NCBI GenBank assembly: GCA_013398955.1
Contig: VWPU01006293.1
Coordinates: forward strand, 62,001 to 126,000
Source of the DNA: Callaeas wilsoni
Taxonomy: Eukaryota; Chordata; Aves; Passeriformes; Callaeidae
Length of the DNA stretch: 64,000 nt
Direction: 5' to 3'
The notes below the pieces were generated by a model. It had not been told where the DNA came from, made no database searches, and saw only the letters and a program-made list of their open reading frames with translations. Shown piece by piece: positions 1 to 11,200 of the stretch (position 1 is the stretch's first letter; each line of letters starts with the position of its first letter). Position numbers and translations under genes: made by a program.

Positions 1-3000
1 ACACATTTCTTATGTCAACAAAATAAAAAACCTGTGGCCTTCCTGGCAGTGGAGTATATCTTCAAAGTAAACTCTCCAGTCTTACCATTGAACAAGCAGT
101 TTTAAAACCTCTTCTTTTTTTTTTTCTTTTTCTTTTTTCTTTTAATCTTTCTCAAATCGCAGCAAGGGTGTAAATAAGACTGGAGTGTAATTTACACATA
201 TTTAGGCAAATCAAAGTTCGTGCTCAGTTTCTTGTAATCATGGGCAAGTTTTCATGTTGTAGGAACTATTAAACAATCTCTGCCTCAGAAAATCCCTGAG
301 AACAAAGTGTTAGGGCACAAGAAGTATCCCTCCCTGAGTGCTTTGCATGTACTTATATTCCTGCTCCTATATTCTTAGCCAAAGAAAGGCGTGCAAATAT
401 TTCCAGTGGACCCTATGCTTAGCGGACCTGCACCTGACTCAGATGGTATGTCACTGCAACTAAATGCAAGAGGCCCAGTGAGCAAGGTTTCTGGAAAGAG
501 GGCCTGTGACTATGTGAGGTCATGTAAAGAATGTGCTATACCAGAGTGGATTTTTAGGGGCTGAAACCCAGAGCAATGGCTGCATGCCCCTGAGTGTAGA
601 AAGGAGGTATAAAAAGGGTATAAGGGGATGCAAAGCCTGATAGGATTTTCTTTGGAGGATTATGTACTGCAGAGGGAGCGAATGCTGATGCAACACCTAC
701 ACTGTGGTTTGGTGGGAATGTTCCCTAAGATACCTGTCCCTAGAACCAAGGGTAACTTCATCTTGGACAAGGTCAGTCAAGTAGAGCAAAGAGGAGAATC
801 AGTAGTCAATTTGTCTCAACTATCTGGAATCCAATGTGCTTGTTTGCCACCTGGCCCCTGTTTATGTAATAATGTAAATGTAGCCAATGTGGTTATTGTG
901 AGTTTTGGGCAGAGCATTTAATTAGCAATTACATGATACTCTAGCATCGTACAGAAGTACTTAGTGTCATGCAAAATACGACACAAAAAAAAGTTTCAAA
1001 AAATCTTTCTTAGAATCACTCTTATAGTGTTTGATTGTATTACTGTCAAGACCACTCTCAGCCCTAGCTTGCAGATATCTTCTCTAACATAATTTAAGAG
1101 CCTTGAAGGGTGTCTCTTTGGAACGTGTTTCCTAGTCTATTTTAAACCACATTTTCACTTCTGCTTTAAATTTAGTATTTGACTGTGTTTCTTTAAAGGT
1201 TTTTTGTGTGCTCTTCCTGTAAGGGCTTTGAATGTGCCTCTGAAAACCACTAAACAACAAAGTTGTTGTTGTTGCCATTGCTGCTTGATCTTTCTGGGAG
1301 GCCAGTCCCACACAAACCTCCTTCTCTCTCCAGAATGCTGCATATTGTAAATACAACAACAACTTTCAGTTTAGTCAGAGGAGAAAAATGCAGTAGCTTT
1401 CTCTTCTTTCAGATCATGAATTAATTTTTTGTTTTGTGTACACCAGTTTCAATAGCTGCGCAGTCATTTACGTTAACCAAAAGACTTCAGCTATAACAAA
1501 AAAACATGCGGGATGTGGTGAGACGGCTTTTAAAATTTGCCATTATGGCATTGAACAGAGCATTATATTAATCTGTGTTCCTAGCTTTTCATTCCTTTTT
1601 ACACTTTTCAAGCTCTACATGTGCTATAATCACAGATATTTAGTTGAGAAATTATATTAAAAGGATACTTCCATCATGTAGCAGGAAGATGTATGTTTTC
1701 TGTCTGAGTCGGTGAACTCTGGCACTTCACACCGTAGTAAGTCTAGCTCTATTCATGTCACTGAAAAGAAACTCAGGGAACGACAAACTAAAGGAAGAGG
1801 AAAGAACGGTATTATTTGTATTATATCTGCTCTCCAAATCTAAACAGAAAATTACCCTTCCATTCCATAGGAGTTTTTGAGATATTGCAACATTTTTTAC
1901 CATGCTGAAATGGGAGAAAGAACTGAAGGGTAGGAATATAAAAAAAATTAACAGCTAAAAATTAATCCAAGTCTAGAAAAAAGAAGAGGGCAGGCAATTC
2001 CAATTGTGTCTCATCTCCCAGTCTGATTTTACTGCTTGTTTCCTCTCAACTAATTGTTGCCAGCTGTCTTAACGTATGCATAGAAGGTAGCAATGTTTTA
2101 GCACAAAAAATATCTAACAGAGCTATTGGTGATTCTATTTCAGTTTTTTTAGCTCCAACTCAACTAGGCAATCTAGCATGTTTCCACTATATTATCTCTA
2201 CATGCCAGAAAGGGCTGCAAATCAGAATTTCCCCCATGTACTTCTCCAAGTAATGCATAATTTTACCTCAAGAAAAGCTGGGGTTCTGATGAGAGCAGAA
2301 TAAGATCTCTTTGGATTTTGTGTTTGTGGAGGCAGTGGAATGGACGGATGGAAGGAATGAAGAGAGGAAGGCAAGCAAACTACAGTTTATGTAGTTTGTG
2401 TAATGTGTTACTGTTTTAGGCTGTACATCAGGATGACCTGGTGTCTTCCAATTCTCCAGTCAGGTGGAGAACTTTCTTATGAATTGTGGTGAGGAATGGT
2501 GCCCATCCAAAACATTTCATAGAAATAAAATTGGATATATTTCAGAGATAGGATTTTCAAATAATTCAGATTTTCAAAGAACCTCCTTCCACCACATGCA
2601 ATCAGATCCTGAAGAAAGAGGCTGTCTCTGACAGAATCAAGCCGGGGAGTTGCCCTGCAAGGAAGCTGGAGACCTCTTGCCACAGAGCTTCCTTGCAACT
2701 AGGAATTTCAAGACCTAGAGTCTCTTAACTCAGAGCCAAAATGTAGAAATCCAGGACTTCTAGTGTCAGCAGCTATATGCCAGCTCAAGCATTGGGACTG
2801 CAGACATGTCCAGTACTTCTTAACTCTGGATTGGATCTGTAGTGTAGGCTACCACATTTATCACTGGAAGAGCTCTTTAGTCTTTCAAATTGAAATGAAT
2901 TAAAATTACATTTAAAACAAGAAAGAAGAAAAGAGTCAGATCACCTGAACTAAACCACACTTTCTGCATCCCCAAAAAAGGCTTTTAGTGAAAAACTTTC

Positions 3001-3936
3001 AGTATTACTTCTTCTTGACTGATGGACAGTCTTCTCATGTGTAGTAAAGTTTCCATATATGTTGTCATTCTTTCATGCTTTTTTGTAGGTAGATTTCTAA
3101 ACCTGTGAGGTCTATCGGCTACTGTACTTGTGATTCTAGATATTTTTTGAAGTCTGAGTATTGAATATCCAATCATCACTGATTCAATCCCGATAACACA
3201 GAGATCTGATTCTTCTATGTGTTTTGGCTTGGAATCAGAATAAAACAGAAAAAGTGTATTTACTGTTACAGAGGATACACAAAGAAGCGCTGTACTTAGT
3301 GGGAAACAGAACTAAAATTTTGAAGAGCGAATGGAATACAGGTGTAAATCACTGCCTCTCAGTACACCCAGGCAATGCATAAGTATGGCTGCTAACAAAG
3401 CCCTGAAGGAAAGAGTTTTACTTTCACACAAAAAATTCTTATCCCCAGTCAAGGTAAAGAATGAAATCTGAGGAGGGGGAAGAAAAAAAGGAATTGAAAG
3501 TTTCAAGTAAAAAGGAATTCCAAACTAGAGTGGGAATTCTTTTGTTTGATAACTTAGAATTTCCCACAAGAAACAGATTTCACTGAAAAAAAGTCCAAAT
3601 CCGCTCCCATTTCCCTGTTTGGACTTCATAGCAAGCCATGCTGGAACTGACCTCCTAAGTGCTGTACCCAAGACTTCTCTAACTGCATGCACAGTGATTT
3701 GCTCCTTTGTTCTGTTTGAAAAGACTCTTTAACAGCTGTGAGCCATGGCTATGCTTGGGTTTCTGCCAGCATAAGCTGCTGTTATATATAATTCTTCTTC
3801 CTCCTTGCTTTAGAAAATGAACGTGTTCCTTCATAGTTTGTGTTTTACAATCTCTTATTTCCCCTCCATTACTCTCCCATTATAGTCCAAACTAGCCTTT
3901 CCTAAATACAACATCCAAGTTTGAAATTAATTGTTT
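1..3936. other. Intergenic sequence, unique AT-rich DNA
   Basis: No exon or recognisable repeat family is visible. There is a T/C-rich low-complexity run at about 111-152 and a short GTT run near 1262-1275. Open frames are short and show no domain or splice-bounded structure. A TATA-like motif at 608-615 is listed separately. The segment fits the gene-poor interval upstream of PIK3R1. Confidence 0.7.
608..615 (+). promoter_or_regulatory. TATA-box-like motif (TATAAAAA), function unknown
   Basis: A TATAAAAA octamer in a purine-rich context (GGAGG before, GGG after) lies 20 nt upstream of an ATG at 628. That ATG opens a 97-codon frame ending at 921. The frame has no recognised domain, and an ATG so close to a TATA box would leave almost no room for a leader. 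It may be a chance match or a decayed LTR promoter. Confidence 0.15.
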
Positions 3937-4440
3937 CATCATAGAATTATAGAAAGGTGTGGGCTGGAAGGGACAAAGACTACCTAGTTCCAAACCTCCT
4001 GCCTTGGATAGGAACACCTTCTGTTAGACCTAGTTGCTCAAAAGCCCCATTCAACCTGGCCTTTAACACTTCCAGGTATGGGGCATTCACAAGTTCTCTC
4101 GACAACCTGTTCCAGTGCCTTGCCATTCTCTCAATGAAGAATTGCTTCTTGCCACTCTCACAATGAAGAATTTCGTCCTAATATCCAATCTAAATCTGCC
4201 TCCTTTTAGTTTAAAGCCATTAACCCTTATCCTCTCACTACGCTTCCTTTTAAAAAGTCCCTCTTCAGCTTTCCTGTAGGCCTCCTTTAGAAAGGCTGCT
4301 GAAACGTGTCTCCAAAATCTTCTATTTTCCAGTCTGAATAAGCTCAAATCCCTCCGTCTGTCTTCATAGGAGAGGTCCCCATCCTTCTTATTATCTTCAT
4401 GCCCTCCTCTGGACTTGCTTCAACGAGCCCATTCCCTTTG
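3937..4440 (-). mobile_element. CR1 LINE fragment, 3' part
   Basis: Read on the minus strand this is the 3' portion of a CR1 retrotransposon. The + strand begins with CATAGAATTATAGAAAGG, the reverse complement of the ATTCTATG-type CR1 3' terminus. The characteristic segments follow in order: a GGCTGGAAGGGAC stretch, the AACCTGTTCCAGTGCCTTGCC stretch near 4104-4124, and the CCCTCCTCTGGACTTGCTTCAACG stretch near 4402-4425. It is 5'-truncated, as almost all CR1 copies are, and diverged. CR1 copies move by target-primed reverse transcription; this one carries no intact reverse-transcriptase frame. The inner edge is approximate. Confidence 0.88.
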
Positions 4441-4559
4441 TATGTTGAGGGCTTGTTGCATCAAGGTTAAGCAATTTGGTCAGAAAATAAATCCCCCTTG
4501 CATTCCACCTGGTTCTCAGAGATCAAAGAGGCTGAGTGTGGCTAGGCTTTTTCTCTGAT

Positions 4560-5045
4560 TGTAACCCATTTGGCACTAGAAATCTCGTCATGTTCAATAA
4601 GAACTTCTGGTATCATAGATTCATGAACGATGCGATTAACCTATCCGACACTTTGGGTCCAGTCACTTCACTAAGAACTTAGCTATCACAGGTTCACAAA
4701 TACTGTGGTTTATTGAAGCAACAGACATACAGCTTCAGCACTGTGTGTTCATTGCTGAACACACTAGCTGCAATAGAGCGCTAATAACGGTAACACTGTG
4801 CTAACCTGGGTCATAGTAACAACCATCCTACTCAGAAGCTTAGCAAGATGATGTTTCTCCTTGGGAGGAGGGAGAGGAAGCTAGGCAGTCATCTGTCTGT
4901 AAGGCGATTTTGGGTTTCTCTCCTAACTCAGGTGAAATTCCTACCTTCCTTATATACAACCCAATCTTATCCCCTTCTTCTCTGTTACATACAGCATGAT
5001 CTAAGCAGACAGTTTGAGTAATATGATCATACACATGGTAGCATG
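4560..5045 (-). mobile_element. Probable solo LTR of an endogenous retrovirus
   Basis: On the minus strand the segment has LTR-like order. A U3-like stretch comes first, then a TATA box (TATATAAG, 4956 down to 4949), then about 235 nt later a polyadenylation signal AATAAA (4714 down to 4709) followed by a U5-like tail. It sits between CR1 fragments and no gag, pol or env sequence adjoins it, so it would be a solo LTR. I could not fix the TG...CA termini or a target-site duplication, and the family is not certain. The alternative is unique DNA carrying chance promoter and poly(A) motifs. Confidence 0.45.
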
Positions 5046-5104
5046 TACTTCATTATACCTACTAGTATTTGCAGGACATGTGTTTTAATATGTAAATTAC
5101 CCTT

Positions 5105-5380
5105 AATCAGGACAAGAGAAAATGGCCTCAAGCTGCACCATGTAAAGTTCAGGTTGGACATCAGGAAGAATTTCTTCACTGAATGGGTCATCAAGCACTG
5201 GAACAAACTGTCCATGGAAGTGCTGGAGTCACCATCCCTGGAAGTACTTAAGAAACAGCTGGACATGGTGCCAAGTGCTATGGTTTAGTTGGCATGGTGA
5301 TGATCAGTCAAAGGTGGGTCTGGATGACCTTGGAGGTCTTTTCCAGCCTTAGTCATTTTATGACTCTACAATTCTAAATG
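5105..5380 (+). mobile_element. CR1 LINE fragment, 3' end
   Basis: The CR1 3' region is on the + strand. It contains CTCAAGCTGCACCATG, a TTCAGGTTGGACATCAGGAA block, AATTTCTTCACTGAATGGGT, CACTGGAACAAACTG, and CACCATCCCTGGAAGTACTT. It ends in GGATGACCTTGGAGGTCTTT and a decayed ATTCTATG-type tail near 5355-5375. It lacks coding capacity and is severely 5'-truncated. Its 5' edge lies close to the presumed LTR at 4560-5045. Confidence 0.9.
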
Positions 5381-5584
5381 TAACAATTTTGGCTACAGTG
5401 CCCTTCAAAGTTCCAATCACATGACTTTGTTGCATTCTGTACAGTTCATCGGAGCCATTGCCCATCCTGTCTCCACAGGACCTTCTCCTTCAGCCAACTC
5501 ATCCTTTCTTGATGTGCGCTATGCAGCTCTCCATCCACAAAGATAACGTAGCAGGTACACAGTGTAGGCCACAGGTAGCAAGCC

Positions 5585-5840
5585 TTGGCCCTTGCTGGAT
5601 CTTTTGGCCATCATCCCACAGGGCCCCAGGCCTGGGTGCAGTGCTCCAGGCGGAGCCTCACAAGTGACAAGTAGAGTCACAAGTGACAAGTTACACAAAT
5701 AACTGTATTCCATTTCTGCTGGAGGTACTTCCAACTCATACCAGTAGTGCGTTTGCCTTTATTTCTGACTGCACCACATTGCACACCTATAGCTCTTCTT
5801 TACTCAACTTCATAGTAAGCTTTTATTTCTCACAAGCAAT
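5585..5840 (-). mobile_element. CR1 LINE fragment, internal, diverged
   Basis: The + strand segment around 5625-5680 (CCAGGCCTGGGTGCAGTGCT, then CCAGGCGGAGCCTCAC and AGTAGAG) is the reverse complement of the CR1 block that, in sense orientation, describes the 'ctctgggc...' 3'-UTR region. The next 150 nt (GCGTTTGCCTTTATTTCTGA, then CACATTGCACACC) continue the alignment weakly. It lacks the CR1 3' tail, so it is an internal piece. Edges are uncertain; similarity may extend upstream to about 5450. Confidence 0.65.
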
Positions 5841-6969
5841 TTTCAACTAATCTTTTTGTTATGAGTCACAGGGTCAAATTCTCCATAATCCAAGTACAAT
5901 AAATTATTTTTCTTCTAAAAATGTGGAGTAGTTTTATCACAGCATTTCTGATGGCATGAGGTGCTAAGAAATTTTAGCTTGGACTGATTTACTGTGTTCT
6001 GAAAAGTAGTCTGTGGCTTTTCCACACACAGAAAATACTGAACAGTTATGCCAAAAACAAGTCTATTGCAGATCACATAATTTGTATTACTAGCTGCATA
6101 TCATTCCTTTGGATCTTTTTACATCTGAGTCAGCACCAAAAATATGAAGGACATTCTGAAAACTATCCAATTTAAACTAACAATGAATTAAAGGAATTTC
6201 AGAAGGATTTCTTGAAGTTTAACTCTCTAGATACAAAAACCTTACAATAAATTCACAAAACTTTGGTTTGCCCTTACCATTGATCCTTCATCCTTATTCT
6301 TTTCTTTCTGATGATTGCAAAAATCTTCATGGAATTGCCCTGGGTGTGAGTTTTGCAAAATTCTTGACTGTAATGCAGAAAAAATTTGGGTCTATTACTT
6401 TTTCCACACCAAGGAACACAACCTCTACAATTGCATTTTTAAAACCACAGCACTGAGAGGTCACTTTGACAAAGGAGAATGACTGTGGTACTTGTCTAGG
6501 TTTCAGAATTGCTCACAGTTAAACAATTGTACTTTAATCAAAAAATCCCATTCCAAGGAAAATGGTAGTACCTGACATTAGGCATATAAGAATACAGCAA
6601 ACATAGATGTATTTTTTAAACAGAAAATGAAATTTATGTATTGAAACTTTTAAAACTTTTTGCATTTCTCTTTGAACTGAAAATTGTTCTTACTTTAAGT
6701 ATGTATTATATCTTCTGTTGCAGAAATGGTGTGTATCCCTATAGATTTACTTACCAAAATCCATCTGTACTCATCACCTTCTGTCTATCAAATATATAAC
6801 AAAAATAATGAATCTTAGATACTAAAATGCAAACAGTTCCAGAAACATGCTTATGTGCAAGTGATGTGGGCATTTAAATTTTACTACTGAATAACTGATG
6901 ATGATTTTTTCACTTCTAAAACTAGAGAGCTGGAATGGCTTTAGAATTTCTTCTCATGGAACAGCATCA

Positions 6970-7470
6970 TGTGTTTGCACTGGTGAGGCCACACCTTGAG
7001 TACTGTGTCCAGCTCTGGGCCCTCACTACAAGGACATTGAGGTAGTGGAGCTGTTGAAGGGTCAGGAGTACAAATCTTATGAGAAGGGAGCCTGGAGAAA
7101 AGGAGGGTCAGTAGTGACCTTATCACTCTCATAACTGCCTAAATGGAAATTGTAGCTGGGGAGGTCGGTCTCTTCTACTAGGCAACCAGTGACAAGACAA
7201 GAGGACATCACCTCAAGCTGCACCAGAGGAGGTTCAGGCTGGACATCCATCAGTAAGAATTTCTTCATGGAAGTGGTTGTTAAGGATTGGAATGGATTCC
7301 CATCCAAATAGGTGGAGTCACCATCCCTGGAGGTGATCAAGAAAGAACCGACTTGACGTGGCACTTAGTGCGATGGTCTGGTTAAGAGGGTGGTATCTTT
7401 AAAGGTGGGATTTGATAATCTCAGAGGTCTTTTACAGCCTAAATGATTCCGTGGTTCTGTGATTCTGTTG
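6970..7470 (+). mobile_element. CR1 LINE fragment, 3' end
   Basis: About 500 nt of the CR1 3' region is in sense orientation. It contains GGTGAGGCCACACCTTGAGT, ACTGTGTCCAGCTCTGGGCC, a GGAGCCTGGAGAAAAGGAGG block, CTCAAGCTGCACCAGAGGAG, TTCAGGCTGGACATCC, CACCATCCCTGGAGG, and a tail GATTCCGTGGTTCTGTGATT matching the CR1 terminal ATTCTATG-like repeat. It shares the diagnostic CTCAAGCTGCACCA and 'gtggcacttagtgc'-type segments with the copy at 5105-5380, so both probably come from the same or closely related CR1 subfamilies. Confidence 0.92.
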
Positions 7471-8160
7471 CCAATCTGGAGTGATTAAAAAAGCAGAAAA
7501 AGGAAAGAAGGGAAAAAAAATCCTGATCACAAATAGCTGAAGGTGATGGTAAAAAAATAAAGAGAATTAAATAAAAATGGGTGATGAGGGCTGCTTATTT
7601 ACCTAAAGATGTTTGAATTTGCAGTGTTCATCTCTCATATTTTGTTCAATAGGCCAGTTTGTCGAGTGGTATTTATTTATGTATGTATATTTTAGTGAAA
7701 GATGAGATTATGATGTAGTCATTAGCTCCTTCAGAGATATGTTAAACTGTGAGAACTGTCAAAATGGTGTCTAATTATCATTGACTTGAGAATATTTTAT
7801 CCTATATTAAGGAACTTCTGACATTTAGAGTAGATTTTTGAAAGGACAATAACAATTGCCTCTGAAACTTGTCATGCCTGATTTAGAAAGACATGTACAC
7901 AAAAATACCCACTAAGTAGAACACTGACACTGCCATGGAATGTGATGTGGAACTAGAAATTATGTACCTAGTCGCTCAATATGATACCATGCTTTTCCTC
8001 CTAATAGCAGTAAGGTTGTCATGCATATGGGCAACTGACTGGATTTTAGAAAAATTATCTCAGCTACTGACATGGAATAATTATTTATGGAGATTTAAAT
8101 GCATGGCATTGAAGAAAATGGAGTTTATAAAACAAGCAGAATAGTCCAACAAAATCCAAA

Positions 8161-8200
8161 GAGTCATACTATGATAGAGTCATACTATGATAGAGTCATA
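8161..8200 (+). repeat. Short tandem repeat, 16-bp unit, 2.5 copies
   Basis: The unit GAGTCATACTATGATA occurs at 8161-8176 and 8177-8192, followed by a half copy GAGTCATA to 8200. The copies are identical, so the duplication is recent or the array is polymorphic. It lies in unique intergenic DNA and no function is apparent. Confidence 0.9.
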
Positions 8201-11200
8201 GTTTAGCTTTTGTCTTCTACATCTCCATGCTTTTGTAATTCCAAGATATATTTCAAGTCATTCATAAGCCCACAAATAAATGAGAACAACTGCCTTCCTG
8301 GATAATTATCAATCGTGAAATATAATTCATAAAATCATGGAAAATGGAAATGTTAAGCAAAATATATTCACGCTCTACTTCATAGAACAGGGCCACCTTA
8401 GATTTAAAAATCAGTTTTGTAGCAAGAACTAACTAGAAATGTCAGCACAGTCTTCTCAGAGACAAGCTACTGATGAGCACCGAGCCCAAGATATTCAAAT
8501 TTTACTGGGTACTGGCACTTTGCCAATACAAAACGATGTCAGTTGCAACACACGTGTTTCATGTGTTGTATATAGCCAATCGGACAGGTGGTTATATTAG
8601 TCTCACATAAAAAATACTTAGAAGTAAAGACAATTCACTGTGTGTGTTTCCCTGAAATTCGCCTGAGGGACAGAACAAGGAGTGCCGCACTGGCAAGCCT
8701 TTTTCAGCCCTCACCCTCAAACTCATTGACACTAATCAAGGAAGGGCAGCACAGAGACAGATGATGAAAGAGGTTCCCAGGCTCCTTCAAACTGATTTGG
8801 TTTAGAAACCACTTCAAAGGATGTGGTCAGGAGCACAGCTCTTGGTTTTACATCTGTGGAGCTGCATCTGTGAGATCTCTCCTCCTCATCTTCTCCACTC
8901 TGTCCTGGGCTGTCTGATGAATGTTGAACTTAGCTGCATCATTTTCACATGTATCTCTTTTGCAGAAAAGGCACAATTACACCTTTTTTTTTTTTTCCCC
9001 TAGGTACTGTCTCAAGAATATTCTATCTGGCATTAAATAAGCATTCAAAACACAGAGCCAGCCACTTATAGCAAATAGTTTAGAACTTGTAATACTAGAA
9101 CTTCAAAGGGAATTCCCATCCATTACAACTAATGAATGGGAATCATACTCTTTTGATAACTCAGTGGGCTATATGTGGTTTTATTCCATAACCTTTCAAT
9201 TGTATGTAGACTTCTACTTGTTCACAATCTGTCATCTTCATTTGGAATAAAAACCCAATTACGAATCTTCAAGACATGAGAGACAGACTAAATCTCCTTT
9301 TGCAACTTCACTCTGCAGGGTCTGTTTTGCACACACTCTTTGGATTTTCATAGTCTCTGAAAGATCTGGATGCTTAAGGGTTGCAACTATTTCAAATTCA
9401 GCTGGAGCCTGATATAGCTCTTCAGTTGAATGCTAAGCATTTTTGTCGGTCTGTGGGAAGGGCTGGTCTGAGAAAATTGACAGAGTTGGAAAAGAATAAA
9501 CTGAGATTCATTTCTAGAGTTCTATTTTAATAAAAGGCTACAGGGATTCTATTTTCACCTTGTTTAGACTAGTTAACTTCTAGGATATGGAGATCAAAAA
9601 GTAAGGCCTTAGAGCACAGGATCATGCTCCACCTTCAGCTGCTGATAGTTTTGCCTGAGCAAGAACAGCATGGCATGGTGCACAGCAACAGCAGATATGT
9701 CTGTGAGAGCTGGTCAGGTTTCTGCACACACAGACACTAAAAAGAACTGTACAGACGTAGTGTTTAATTGTCGCTTTGCTGCATGGTAACAGCTGATACC
9801 ACTCAGCCCTTCACCTCTTCTTTTTGGAAATTTCCCCCAAGTGCGCAGAGTCTAATGCAATGGCCAAATACAGCTAAACTGTGTTTAACTCTGGTGTGGG
9901 TTAGTGACAATAATATTCAGGATATAAATATCCTAATTCTGGCTTAACCTTGGGCCACCAGACTGCATGACAAGTATGCAGAGGACCAAATATATGCTTG
10001 GAGGACTGTAACCTATAGCTGTCACAGTTGACAGGCATTCCCATTGAGAAGGCCCCTAGGGATTCACACATAACTATCGCACCACCCTCTGAAATATTGC
10101 TGGCAAGGACTTACTCAGTTTTAAGACCCCTGATCTTTCTCAGGACAGTTGCACATCTGTCTTTTTTTTTTTTTTTTCGCACCAGTAATTGCCCTTTTTA
10201 CTACCTGGTACTTTAAACCGTCAGTATTGACAGTTCTTTAAAAGCCACCTATAATTTGCAGCAGAACACAGGAGCTTTGCACAGGATTAATGACTTGAAA
10301 ACTTAATGAATCTCATTAATAATTAGCTGGAAAGTAACCCTGATATTGCTTGATTCCAGAAGAAAGGAGAAATCATACTTTGCTTTCTAGTGAGGAAGCT
10401 AGATAGAACTGGTGAGGATATGACTTGATTCCACAAATATCTAGAGCTCCACCTGAGAAGAAATATCAGAAGTACGTAGATATTTATGAGGAAGCCTACA
10501 GAGTATCATAACTGGACTTAGAAAATGGATCAATTCTTTTACATGACTCATTTTAGGCACACTAATAGCTATCTCACTCTCACTACAACTGCAGCTGAAA
10601 AGCTGTAGCAAGGAAGAATATTCTGCAAATGCTGGAGAGCAGGAACTGTTTTAGCTTAGAAAAAGCAGCAGATGAGATGCACTGCATGAATATGGCCAAC
10701 ATATGCAAACCAAACATTAAAAATCAAACTAAATATAAATAGTGCTTGAAAAATGGCACACACAGGGACTCCTCACAAGTACTTCTCTAATTCTAGAAAC
10801 CCCATAAGGACTTGCACAAAAAACACATCTTAAACGATTATTAGGAAAAATTCATCTGTCAATGGATTTATTTGCAAACATCAGGTTTCATAGTCTGTCT
10901 TACAAATCTACACATTACTTCATCCTAATAATATCATTGTAAGGTTGTATGGTATTGGCCAAGGTTAAATAGCACTCACTTTATTTCAATCTACAAATTG
11001 AAGCCAATCAACATGCCTTGATATCACTCCTCCAAATTCTCGATAGTACTGAATAATAAAGAAGAGGTAAATCAAACCTAACTACTTTAGCTCCAGCCAG
11101 TCTGTCTCCGCTCAAAGCATCCATTCAGCTGGGAAGTACATCAAAATTTATAGCACAGACATTTACTGTGAAAGGCTTTAACACTATGAGGAATCCTATA

